In this document: piece by piece, positions 1 through 5,552 of the stretch | Position numbering within the stretch: position 1 is the stretch's first letter | Layout: the number at the start of each line of letters is the position of its first letter | Source of the DNA: Modestobacter sp. | GTDB taxonomy: Bacteria; Actinomycetota; Actinomycetes; Mycobacteriales; Geodermatophilaceae | Direction of reading: 5' to 3' | Assembly: GCA_025963425.1 (NCBI GenBank) | Contig: JAOPUQ010000352.1 | Span: 1 to 6,103 of the forward strand | Length of the DNA: 6,103 nucleotides | Position numbers and translations under genes: made by a program | The notes under the pieces: model-generated | What the model was told of the DNA's origin: nothing | What the model saw: only the letters and a program-made list of their open reading frames with translations | The model's database searches: none

Positions 1-101
1 GCCTGGGCGTAGGCCGGGTCCAGGGTCTCGGCGAGCACCTGGTCCAGCAGCGAGGCGCCCAGCGACCGCGGCCGGCCCGGCGCCGGTGCCGGTGCGCTCA
101 C
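1..101 (-). CDS. DUF881 family protein, N-terminal fragment (cut by window edge)
   Basis: Only the first 33 codons are present; the gene continues beyond the left edge. It starts with GTG at 101-99, which overlaps the TGA stop of the upstream phosphatidyltransferase as GTGA, a sign of translational coupling in one operon. The visible protein has an Ala/Pro/Gly-rich start and then SLLDQVLAETLDPAYA. That 'LLD.VL..TLDP.YA' pattern is typical of the N-terminus of actinobacterial DUF881 proteins, which usually have one membrane anchor near the start followed by an extracytoplasmic domain of unknown role. The order agrees with M. tuberculosis, where pgsA2 (Rv1822) is followed by the DUF881 gene Rv1823. 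The membrane segment and the body of the domain are outside the window, so the family call rests on a short motif plus gene order. Confidence 0.72.
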   Translation of the reverse strand, partial: MSAPAPAPGRPRSLGASLLDQVLAETLDPAYAQ

Positions 102-766
102 GAGGTGCCGCCGGCGAACCGGGCGCCCCGGAGCAGCCCCACCGCCTGGACGACGTAGAGCACGCCGGCCAGCAGGTAGAGGACGCCGCCCCAGACCGTG
201 AGCGCGTTGGCGAACGGGCGGGCGACGACGGCGACGGGGCTCTCGCCGTCGGCCAGCAGCAGCAGCGGGAAGGCGTAGAGCAGCAGGAAGGTGGCCGCCT
301 TGCCCAGGTAGTGGACCTGCAGCGGTGGCCACCCGGCCCGGCGCAGCGCGAGCAGGGTCAGCCCCAGCACCAGCTCCCGGCCGACGAGGACCGCCACCAC
401 CCACAGCGGGACCACGTCGCGCAGCACGAAGGCGACCAGCGTGGCGATGATGTACAGCCGGTCGGCGGCCGGGTCGAGCAGGGCGCCGAGCCTGCTGGCC
501 TGGCCGAGGGCCCGGGCAAGCTTGCCGTCTGCCCAGTCGGTGACCCCGGCGACGGCGAGCACCACGATGGCCCAGCCGTCGGCGTGCGGGCCCAGCAGCA
601 GCCAGAGGAACAGCGGTACGCCCAGCAGCCGGAGCACCGACAGCGCGTTGGGCACGGTGACCACCCCGTCGCCGAGGTCGTCGCGGGAGACCGGCGTTCC
701 CGTGCCGGGTGCGCCGGTCCTGCCGCCGGGCGGCACCTCGCCTGCCCGACCCTCCGTCGCCGTCAC
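98..766 (-). CDS. pgsA2: CDP-alcohol phosphatidyltransferase (PgsA2-like)
   Basis: Integral membrane enzyme of 222 residues. Family members transfer the phosphatidyl group from CDP-diacylglycerol to an alcohol acceptor, releasing CMP, in phospholipid synthesis. The full signature D-G-x2-A-R-x8-G-x3-D-x3-D is present: D77, D80-G81, A84-R85, G94, D98 and D102; the aspartates bind the metals and the last acts as base. Hydrophobic stretches around residues 42-58, 66-77, 104-116, 120-142, 156-172 and 190-212 fit the six-helix fold. The TVPNALSVLRL entry to the first helix, the SRLGALLDPAADRLY segment and the LGKAATF segment closely match remembered M. tuberculosis PgsA2 (Rv1822), and the DUF881 neighbour agrees. 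The acceptor alcohol cannot be read from the sequence. I chose GTG at 766-764 because GGAGG lies 4 nt upstream (771-775 on the plus strand). A GTG at 829 would add 21 residues of Gly/Arg-rich sequence without such support. A later GTG at residue 27 is possible. Confidence 0.93.
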   Translation of the reverse strand: MTATEGRAGEVPPGGRTGAPGTGTPVSRDDLGDGVVTVPNALSVLRLLGVPLFLWLLLGPHADGWAIVVLAVAGVTDWADGKLARALGQASRLGALLDPAADRLYIIATLVAFVLRDVVPLWVVAVLVGRELVLGLTLLALRRAGWPPLQVHYLGKAATFLLLYAFPLLLLADGESPVAVVARPFANALTVWGGVLYLLAGVLYVVQAVGLLRGARFAGGTS

Positions 767-800
767 CGGTCCTCCGCCTCGCCGTCCACCGCAGGTCAGG

Positions 801-965
801 CTAGTGCCCGGCACCGACGAGCCGGGCACGACCGGTCAGCGCGTCCCGGGTCCAGGGGCAGGTGGCGCCGAGGGCTGGTGGCGGGCCGGTGCCCGGGGCG
901 GCGCGCACGGCCACGAGCACCTCGTGCTCGCGTGGCGTCAGCTCGGTCCAGCCGGCCCCGGACAC
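801..965 (-). CDS. Candidate 54-residue small protein or leader ORF upstream of pgsA2
   Basis: An ORF from GTG (965-963) to TAG (803-801), ending 34 nt before the chosen pgsA2 start and on the same strand. Third positions are nearly all G or C (exceptions are three CCA, two GGT and one CGT), as in the neighbouring real genes. Upstream, TAGGCT followed by exactly 6 nt places a transcription start on or next to the GTG, the usual layout of a leaderless actinobacterial gene. The start of the protein contains LTPREHEVLVAV, which resembles the first helix of a LuxR-type DNA-binding domain (usual form LTPRE.EVL), but the rest of that domain is absent. It could be a real small protein, a leader peptide for pgsA2, a remnant of a regulator, or chance. 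I do not recognise a family. The DNA also forms two hairpins (911-935 and 804-829). Confidence 0.38.
   Translation of the reverse strand: MSGAGWTELTPREHEVLVAVRAAPGTGPPPALGATCPWTRDALTGRARLVGAGH
804..829 (-). repeat. 9-bp inverted repeat at the end of the small ORF, upstream of pgsA2
   Basis: GTGCCCGGC at 804-812 and GCCGGGCAC at 821-829 are perfect complements around an 8-nt loop. In the minus-strand transcript the hairpin ends directly before the TAG of the small ORF and about 38 nt before the pgsA2 start. A second hairpin lies further upstream in the same transcript: CGAGCAC at 914-920 and GTGCTCG at 924-930, with a 3-nt loop, extendable to 911-935 with a 2-nt bulge. No T-run follows either one, so neither is a standard intrinsic terminator. 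In DNA this GC-rich a 9-bp hairpin is roughly a once-per-window chance event, so its position is what makes it of interest. Confidence 0.4.
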
Positions 966-971
966 GCAGCG

Positions 972-1000
972 AGCCTATGCCCGCAGACCGGGTGCGGCAC
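972..1000 (-). promoter_or_regulatory. Candidate promoter for the small ORF and the pgsA2 operon
   Basis: Read on the minus strand, TAGGCT (plus 977-972) fits the actinobacterial -10 form TANNNT and lies 6 nt before the GTG of the small ORF. That is where transcription would begin on the start codon. A weak -35 candidate, GTGCCG (plus 1000-995), is spaced 17 nt upstream. If used, this promoter would give a transcript covering the small ORF, pgsA2 and the DUF881 gene. Confidence 0.38.
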
Positions 1001-1115
1001 GGATGACAGAACCCCCGCGCCCACGACAGCGGCGACCGTCGGGCTGACGGGGGGCGCCCTGGGACCGCGTCGTCACCTGGGCTCGCCGATGTTCGGGAGC
1101 GGCACGACTGCTCCG

Positions 1116-1146
1116 CCGCTCCGGGCCTGTGCTCGGCCCGGAGCGG
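1116..1146. repeat. Strong 12-bp GC-rich hairpin
   Basis: CCGCTCCGGGCC (1116-1127) and GGCCCGGAGCGG (1135-1146) are perfect complements with a 7-nt loop. By a rough estimate from base composition, such a long perfect stem with a short loop is unlikely by chance in a window of this size. No T-run follows on either strand. Neither flanking gene is transcribed into it from its 3' end, since it sits between two divergent starts. It could be part of the long 5' leader of the LuxR genes, a terminator of an unseen small RNA, or a protein-binding site. Confidence 0.55.
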
Positions 1147-1279
1147 GGAGAGGAGCAGCTCCGAACTCGGCTCCCGTGCACGGGGTGGGCCGGCTGTTCG
1201 AACCATCCTGGAAAGGGGCGGAGCCCTCGCCCTCCCCACGCTGCTCGCTACCCACGGCCGACGCTCCCAAGCATGGGCG

Positions 1280-1324
1280 CTACGTAGTTTCACCTATCCG
1301 CAGCACGGTGCCGGACGGTCCGGC
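1280..1324. promoter_or_regulatory. Candidate promoter/operator island upstream of the LuxR pair
   Basis: A locally AT-richer patch holds the palindrome CTACGTAG (1280-1287), followed by TTTCACCTAT. About 22 nt further on is the inverted repeat GCCGGAC-G-GTCCGGC (1310-1324). It contains a TANNNT match (TAGTTT, 1285-1290), but no good -35 is visible. It lies about 160-200 nt before the first LuxR gene. Two-fold symmetric sites suit a dimeric helix-turn-helix protein, so autoregulation is possible but unproven. Palindromes of this length also occur by chance in GC-rich DNA. Confidence 0.28.
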
Positions 1325-1472
1325 TCGGGCGGCGCCGCCCCGTCAGCGGGGGCTGCCGTGCCGCGGTCCCGGGGTGGACGATGGTGCTCCCAGCCGACGC
1401 CACGCGACAGCTGTCCACCCGCACCCGGTGTCGGTGAGGCGGTGTCCTCCGGGCGGCCGGCGGTGAGTCGCC

Positions 1473-1479
1473 GGGAGGG
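1473..1479 (+). promoter_or_regulatory. Ribosome-binding site deciding the first LuxR start
   Basis: GGGAGGG lies 3 nt before the ATG at 1483. It supports that start over the in-frame GTG at 1516, which has only weak purine sequence upstream. The spacing is short, but the complementarity to the 16S rRNA end is good. Confidence 0.55.
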
Positions 1480-1482
1480 CTG

Positions 1483-2529
1483 ATGCCGTCAGACCGGGGT
1501 GCCGGTGGTCTGCCGGTGAACACCGCCGAGATCCTCACCGAGGTCAACGGCATCGCCACCGCGCCCGGCAGCCTGGCCGAGCGGGCCGAGGCCCTGCTCG
1601 CCGAGGTGCGGCGGGTGGTCCGGTTCGACGCCGGCTGGATCGCACTGCTCCCATCGGGGCAGCGCTCGCACGTGCCGCTGGCCCGGTCGGGCTACGACGA
1701 ACGGGTCTGCGGTTACCTGGACAGCCCGTCCGTGCTGGCGGATGCCGAACTGGTCGGCCTGAGCCGGTCGCGCCGACCGATCCGCGGCTGCGACATGCCG
1801 TTCCCTCCGTCGGAGGTGCCCGGCTGGGCGGAGTACGTGGAGCCGGCGGGATTCCGGGACGGCGTGAGCGTGGGGCTGTTCACGCCGGAGGGCCACTACC
1901 TGGGGTTGCTCGCCCTGCACACCCGGGACGCGGATCAGGTGAGTGATCCCGCTTGCCATCTGCTCGGGTTGCTCGCGACACCGATCGCGTCCGCCGTGGA
2001 CCCGCTGCGCAGCCTGTCGACGATCGCCGGGATGGTCCACCAGGCCGCCGCGGGGATCGTGCTCGCGCCGTCCGGAGTGGTTCTGCCCCTGCCCGGCCTG
2101 CCCGACCACCGGCTGCTCACGCCCGGGTCCGGTGTCCTTGTGGCGGCCGCCGCGCAGCTGGCCGGAGACGGTCCGCACGCCTCGTTCCTCGTCCCGGTGC
2201 CGGACGCGGAGGGCGCGCGGACGCACGCGCGGATCACGGTGCTGGCCGTCCCGCCCGACCTGCACCTCTTCGCGTCCGCGATCGTCCTGGTCTCCCCGGC
2301 CGGGGATCTACGGGGGCTCAGCCACCGGGAGCTGCAGGTGCTCGGGCTGTTGGTGACCGGGGCGTCCAACGAGCAGATCGCGGGGGCCCTGGGCATCACC
2401 GCGCGTACCGTCGAGGTGCATGTCGACCACGTGCGGGCGAAACTCTCCGCGCCCTCCCGCACCGCCGCCGCCGCGCGGGCCCTACGGCTGGGGTTGTTCG
2501 TGCCATCCTCACTGAGCGTCCGCGCCTGA
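1483..2529 (+). CDS. GAF-like sensor / LuxR-type transcriptional regulator
   Basis: Cytoplasmic one-component regulator of 348 residues. Residues about 25-175 form a GAF-like sensory region, marked by FDAGWIALL (48-56), GWAEYVEPAGF (114-124) and GLFTPEGHYLGLLALH (131-146). Residues about 185-275 form a linker module with LPLPGLPDHRLLTPGSG (201-217). Residues 276-341 are a LuxR-type helix-turn-helix: LSHRELQVLGLLVTGASN, then EQIAGALGITARTVEVHVDH with RAKL, including the usual V-x-H and K-L positions. There is no receiver domain, so it is not a classical response regulator. The ligand is unknown; GAF-like regions bind small molecules or respond to redox or light in other proteins. There is no signal peptide or membrane segment. 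It is followed after 47 nt (or 35, if the earlier start is used) by a paralogue on the same strand, probably in the same transcript. No gene in the window is an obvious target. The family assignment is firm; the role is open. Confidence 0.9.
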   Translation: MPSDRGAGGLPVNTAEILTEVNGIATAPGSLAERAEALLAEVRRVVRFDAGWIALLPSGQRSHVPLARSGYDERVCGYLDSPSVLADAELVGLSRSRRPIRGCDMPFPPSEVPGWAEYVEPAGFRDGVSVGLFTPEGHYLGLLALHTRDADQVSDPACHLLGLLATPIASAVDPLRSLSTIAGMVHQAAAGIVLAPSGVVLPLPGLPDHRLLTPGSGVLVAAAAQLAGDGPHASFLVPVPDAEGARTHARITVLAVPPDLHLFASAIVLVSPAGDLRGLSHRELQVLGLLVTGASNEQIAGALGITARTVEVHVDHVRAKLSAPSRTAAAARALRLGLFVPSSLSVRA

Positions 2530-2576
2530 GCCCCTCAAGAAGCCGCTCGGACGCTGCCTCGAGGATGGCCACCGCC

Positions 2577-3605
2577 ATGACTGCCTGGAACCCGGAGCCG
2601 GTGCCTCTGCGGCTGGAACTGGCCCGGATCGCCGTCACGCCGGACGACCTGCAGGAGCGGGCCGAGGCGATCCTGCAGGTGCTGGGACAGGTCCTGCCCT
2701 ACGACGCCGCCTGGCTCGCCGTCCGGGACCCCGAGCACCGTCAGCACACGCCGCTGGCCACCGCCGGCCCCGCCGAGCAGCTGCGCCGCAACTTCCGGAG
2801 ACCGGACGCCGATGACGAGGTCGAGCAGCTGGGCCTCAACCGGCACCGGCCCCCGATGCTGGCCAGCGAGATCCCGGTCCCCCTCACCGAGTCCCGATCC
2901 TGGGCGGAGTACCTGCTGCCGGCCGGGTTCCGCGGCTGCCTGGCCGCCGGGCTGTTCACCCCGGGTGGGCGGCACGTGGGCTTCCTCAGCCTGCTCAGCG
3001 AAGACCCGGCCCGACCCGGCCCGGCGGATCGGGAGGCCATCGCCGCGGTCACCGACGTCATCGCGTACGGGCTGGACCGGGCCCGGGAGATCGCCGCGAC
3101 CGCCCGGATCGTCGAGGCGGCCGTCGCCGGCGCCCTGCTCACCCGCGGCGGGGACACCCTGCCGCTGCCCGGGCTGTCCGACCACCGGCTGCTGGCCCCC
3201 GGCTCCCGGATCCTTGCCGTGGCCGCGCAGGAGCTGGCCGACAGCGACACCTACATCACCTTCCTCGCCCCCACGACGGACATCGGCGACGGGGAACTGG
3301 TGCGGGTCACCGCGCTGGACTGCGCCCGCCCGGGCCTGGACCACCTGTGCGCCGTGGTGCTCCTCTCCCCGCCGGGGGACCTGCGCGGCCTCCCCCCGCT
3401 CGGCCTGCGGCTGCTGGGTCTCCTGGTCGAGGGCGTGACCCAGGTCCCGGCCATCGCAGCGACCCTCGGCGTCGACGAGCGCACCGTGGCCGACGCCATC
3501 CGCGCGAGCCTGATCGCGCTGGGGACCTCCGACCTCACCGCCGCCACCGCCCGCTCGGTCCGCACCGGGCTGCGCATCCCCCCGAGGCTGACCACTCCCA
3601 CCTGA
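2577..3605 (+). CDS. GAF-like / diverged LuxR-type regulator, paralogue of the preceding gene
   Basis: 342 residues with the same layout as the preceding protein. The GAF-like part spans about 20-170 (PYDAAWLAV 41-49, SWAEYLLPAGF 108-118, GLFTPGGRHVGFLSLL 125-140). The linker module spans about 175-268 (LPLPGLSDHRLLAPGSR 195-211). The C-terminal region starts at LRGL (269). There the DNA-binding signature is eroded: SHRELQVL of the sister is PPLGLRLL here, SNEQIAGALGI is TQVPAIAATLGV, and TVEVHVDHVRAKL is TVADAIRASLIAL. The conserved His and the Lys of the K-L pair are gone. The fold may survive, but DNA contact is doubtful. It could be a non-binding partner or antagonist of its sister, or have another site preference. 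I chose ATG at 2577, which has GAGG 12 nt upstream; ATG at 2565 abuts that GAGG, and GTG at 2601 is also possible. The frame is intact with clean codon use, so it does not look like a pseudogene. Confidence 0.85.
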   Translation: MTAWNPEPVPLRLELARIAVTPDDLQERAEAILQVLGQVLPYDAAWLAVRDPEHRQHTPLATAGPAEQLRRNFRRPDADDEVEQLGLNRHRPPMLASEIPVPLTESRSWAEYLLPAGFRGCLAAGLFTPGGRHVGFLSLLSEDPARPGPADREAIAAVTDVIAYGLDRAREIAATARIVEAAVAGALLTRGGDTLPLPGLSDHRLLAPGSRILAVAAQELADSDTYITFLAPTTDIGDGELVRVTALDCARPGLDHLCAVVLLSPPGDLRGLPPLGLRLLGLLVEGVTQVPAIAATLGVDERTVADAIRASLIALGTSDLTAATARSVRTGLRIPPRLTTPT

Positions 3606-3954
3606 TCGGCACGCCGGGGCGGGCTGTCGTCCCTTCCCGACCCGTCCGACAGCTCAGCGTGGGGTCTGAGCGGCATCTCCTCCTCACCTGGACACGTTCC
3701 TCCGCACTGCGGCGCGCGTCCGCGTGCTCACACACTGGGTTTGCTGCTACATCTCATCGTGACTCACGTTCGGACGGTGGGGGTTCTGGTCCCCCACCCG
3801 GGACCCTTCCTCACAGGTCAGAGCCCGCACTGATCGAGCGCGGGGGCCCCGTCGTTCTCGATGCGCCGCGTCAGCCGGCGCAGGCGTTCGCCCCTGGCCG
3901 TCCGGCGTCAGACCGTGAGTGCCGCGACGGCGCCCCTGACCGGGATCCTCTCTG
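3606..3954. other. Non-coding stretch after the LuxR pair
   Basis: No gene is supported in these 349 nt. Open frames crossing it are Arg/Pro-rich and without motifs. It contains one hairpin (3776-3798) and a patch of more mixed composition around 3730-3770. Nothing resembling a tRNA, an insertion-sequence end or a clear riboswitch was found. Confidence 0.5.
3776..3798 (+). terminator. Possible hairpin terminator or leader hairpin
   Basis: GGTGGGGG (3776-3783) pairs perfectly with CCCCCACC (3791-3798) around the 7-nt loop TTCTGGT. It lies 170 nt past the stop of the second LuxR gene and 156 nt before the decayed DUF1636 gene. No T-run follows, as is common in GC-rich actinobacteria. An 8-bp stem of this kind is expected a few times per window by chance, so the call is tentative. 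Confidence 0.28.
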
Positions 3955-4303
3955 GTGACCCTGCTGATCTGCCGTACCTGCTCCGCTACGACAGCCGCAC
4001 CGCTGGCGGCTGCCCCGACGACAGAGTGGCCGCCGTCGACGGACCGCAGAAGGCACGAGTCCGCTTCAGCGGTCTCGACGAATCAGACGCCAAAGCCGTT
4101 CTCGCCGCCGTGGTCGCCCACGCGCGTGCCTCACCGGAGCCCCTGAGGACCGGGAGATCCCCGACGAGCTTGCCGACCGGATCCGCTCGGTCACGGGCAC
4201 ACGGACCGCCCCATCGCAAGACGGTGGCAACGACGGGCCGCGACCCCACCCACTGCCCGATAGGCCAGCCGGACGTCGGGTCATCGGGCCGCATCCGCGG
4301 TGA
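3955..4303 (+). pseudogene. Decayed DUF1636-type (predicted metal-binding) gene
   Basis: Three pieces in three frames read as one broken protein. From GTG 3955 the first frame gives VTLLICRTC, the N-terminal C-x2-C start of DUF1636 proteins. After one apparently lost C near 3984 the reading continues in the next frame as RYDSRTAGGCPDDRVAAVDG, then PQKARVRFSGLDESDAKAVL and onward to about 4120. After a second apparent single-base loss near 4125 a third frame continues as ACLTGAPEDREIPDELADRI and RSVTGTRTAP, and stops at TGA 4301-4303. In intact relatives the second Cys cluster lies some 40-50 residues after C-x2-C. Here the gap is about ten, so an in-frame internal deletion is also likely. Third positions stay G/C-rich in each piece. 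Intact family members are small proteins of unknown function, thought to bind metal through the cysteines. The family call is from memory of the motif pattern. Confidence 0.62.
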
Positions 4304-4350
4304 CGCCCTGATTTCCAACTCCGGCTACCCGGAGGCCCCCTGGAGGTCGG

Positions 4351-4379
4351 GTCGGAGCGCGCACCCGCCTCGATACGGT
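4351..4379 (+). promoter_or_regulatory. Candidate leaderless promoter of the MFS gene
   Basis: TACGGT (4374-4379) fits the -10 form TANNNT and lies 6 nt before the ATG at 4386, so transcription would start on the start codon. No ribosome-binding site precedes that ATG, which agrees with a leaderless message. The -35 position (GTCGGA at 4351-4356, 17-nt spacer) matches poorly. The spacing is the same as for the candidate promoter at 972-1000. Confidence 0.45.
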
Positions 4380-4385
4380 CCGCTG

Positions 4386-5552
4386 ATGTCGAGCGCTCCG
4401 TCCAGGCAGTTGTCCCCGATCCGGCTGCTCCAGATGAACGCGTTCGTCAGCATCCTGGACCGCTTCGCGATGCCTCCGCTGCTCATCGCGATCGCCGCCG
4501 ACCTCGACGTCCCGCTGTCGACGATCGTGCAGGCGGCCGGCGCGTACTTCCTGGCCTACGGGCTCAGCCAGCCGCTCTGGGGACTCGTGTCGGACTCCCT
4601 CGGCCTGGTGCGGACCATGCGGCTGGCCCTGGTGGTTGCCGGTCTCGCCGGCGTGGCCGCCGCCTTCGCCTGGACACCGCTCGTGCTCGGGATCGCCCGC
4701 GGGCTGGGCGGCGCCTTCTTCGGCGCCGCGTACCCGGCGGGGATCATCTACGTCGGCGACACCGTGCCCGCCGACCGCCGCCAGCGGGAGCTCACCCGGC
4801 TCATGGTCGGCGTGGCCGTCGGCACCGCTCTGGCGTCCCTGGGCGCCGGCGTGGTCGCGCAGCTGTTCACCTGGCGGGCGGTCTTCGTGGTCACGGGGCT
4901 CGGCGCCCTGGCGCTGTCGGTGACCCTGCGACTCCTCGACGAGCCGCCACGGACCCGGGCCCACCGCAACCCGATGGCTCCGTTCCTGGCCGTCGCCCGG
5001 TCCCGGCCGGCGCGGCTCGTACTGGGCTTGGCCTTCGTGGAGGGCGGCGTGCTCATCGGCGTCCTCACCCTGCTGCCCTCCGCGATCGAGGCCGCCGGCG
5101 CCTCGACCGCACTCGCCGGGGGTGTCACGGCGATCTACGGCATCGCCGTCCTCGTGTTCGCCAGCGCGGTCGGCCGGCTGTCCGGGCGACTACACCCGTC
5201 GCGGCTGATCGCCGTCGGCGCTGCGGCAGCGATCGCCGCCTGCCTGGTGCTGTCGGTGTCCCGGGCGGCGCCCGCGGCGGCCGCCGTCACGATTCTGCTC
5301 GGCCTCGCCTGGGCCGCCATGCACTCGTCACTGCAGACCTGGGCCACGGATGTGCTGCCGGCGGCACGGGCCACCGTCGTGTCGCTGTTCGCCGGTGCCC
5401 TGTTCTGCGGCAGTGCGCTCGCCGCGGTGGCCGTCGCGGACCTAGCCGACGCCGGCCGGTATCACTTCATCTTCCTGACCGCCGGCCTGATGGCCGTCCC
5501 ACTCGGGCTCGTAGCCGTCTGGGGACGTGCACGATGGCAGCGACCCAGCTGA
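4386..5552 (+). CDS. MFS transporter (drug:H+ antiporter-like)
   Basis: 388 residues, the usual length of a 12-helix major facilitator. The first helix carries ILDRFAMPPLL (23-33), with the D-R pair seen in many DHA1 members. Helix 2 (about 45-65) is followed by the motif-A loop GLVSDSLGLVRTM (66-78, a variant of G-x3-D-x2-G-R-x2). The helix 4 region holds ARGLGGAFFGAAYPAG (104-119). A hydrophilic loop at 184-209 (DEPPRTRAHRNP) separates the two six-helix halves. The second half runs from 210 to 380 with the helix 10-11 segment AWAAMHSSLQTWATDVLP. It is an inner-membrane transporter, probably proton-driven; substrate and direction cannot be read from the sequence. I chose ATG 4386 because the hydrophobic core begins soon after it and a -10 box sits 6 nt upstream. 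The same frame is open back to 3861, but that extension crosses the decayed DUF1636 gene and has no transporter character. Confidence 0.9.
   Translation: MSSAPSRQLSPIRLLQMNAFVSILDRFAMPPLLIAIAADLDVPLSTIVQAAGAYFLAYGLSQPLWGLVSDSLGLVRTMRLALVVAGLAGVAAAFAWTPLVLGIARGLGGAFFGAAYPAGIIYVGDTVPADRRQRELTRLMVGVAVGTALASLGAGVVAQLFTWRAVFVVTGLGALALSVTLRLLDEPPRTRAHRNPMAPFLAVARSRPARLVLGLAFVEGGVLIGVLTLLPSAIEAAGASTALAGGVTAIYGIAVLVFASAVGRLSGRLHPSRLIAVGAAAAIAACLVLSVSRAAPAAAAVTILLGLAWAAMHSSLQTWATDVLPAARATVVSLFAGALFCGSALAAVAVADLADAGRYHFIFLTAGLMAVPLGLVAVWGRARWQRPS

Larger units (their letters stand above)
966..1482. other. Non-coding stretch between divergent pgsA2 operon and LuxR pair
   Basis: No convincing gene lies in these 517 nt. 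Open frames exist on both strands, but they give Arg/Pro/Ser-rich products without motifs and without ribosome-binding sites, as expected of chance frames in GC-rich DNA. The stretch is rich in symmetric elements: a 12-bp hairpin (1116-1146), GGAGC-A-GCTCC (1152-1162), the perfect 12-bp palindrome CCCGTGCACGGG (1173-1184), CTACGTAG (1280-1287) and a 7-1-7 inverted repeat (1310-1324). Promoters for both flanking operons should lie here. No tRNA fold or known riboswitch core was found. Confidence 0.6.

Noticed and set aside
1195..1220. GTTCGAACC-like sequence suggesting a tRNA T-loop
   Set aside because: The flanks do not pair into a T-arm and no acceptor, D or anticodon arm can be placed around it.
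441..1466. Long plus-strand open frame over pgsA2 and the intergenic region
   Set aside because: It is antisense to the well-supported pgsA2 gene, lacks any domain motif and is Pro/Arg/Ser/Thr-rich; a chance frame in GC-rich DNA.
1953..2564. Upstream extension of the second LuxR gene frame
   Set aside because: It overlaps the coding end of the first LuxR gene and is Arg/Pro-rich; similarity to the paralogue begins only after about 2600, so the start was placed at 2577.
3776..3880. Possible cobalamin riboswitch before the DUF1636 gene (GAGCCCGCACTGATCGAGCG looks faintly like a B12 core)
   Set aside because: The other conserved boxes could not be found in order and the match is partial; a covariance-model search (Rfam cobalamin) would settle it.
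3861..4385. N-terminal extension of the MFS transporter by 175 residues
   Set aside because: The extension runs through the decayed DUF1636 pieces, is not hydrophobic and is not found on normal 12-helix MFS proteins of about 390 residues.
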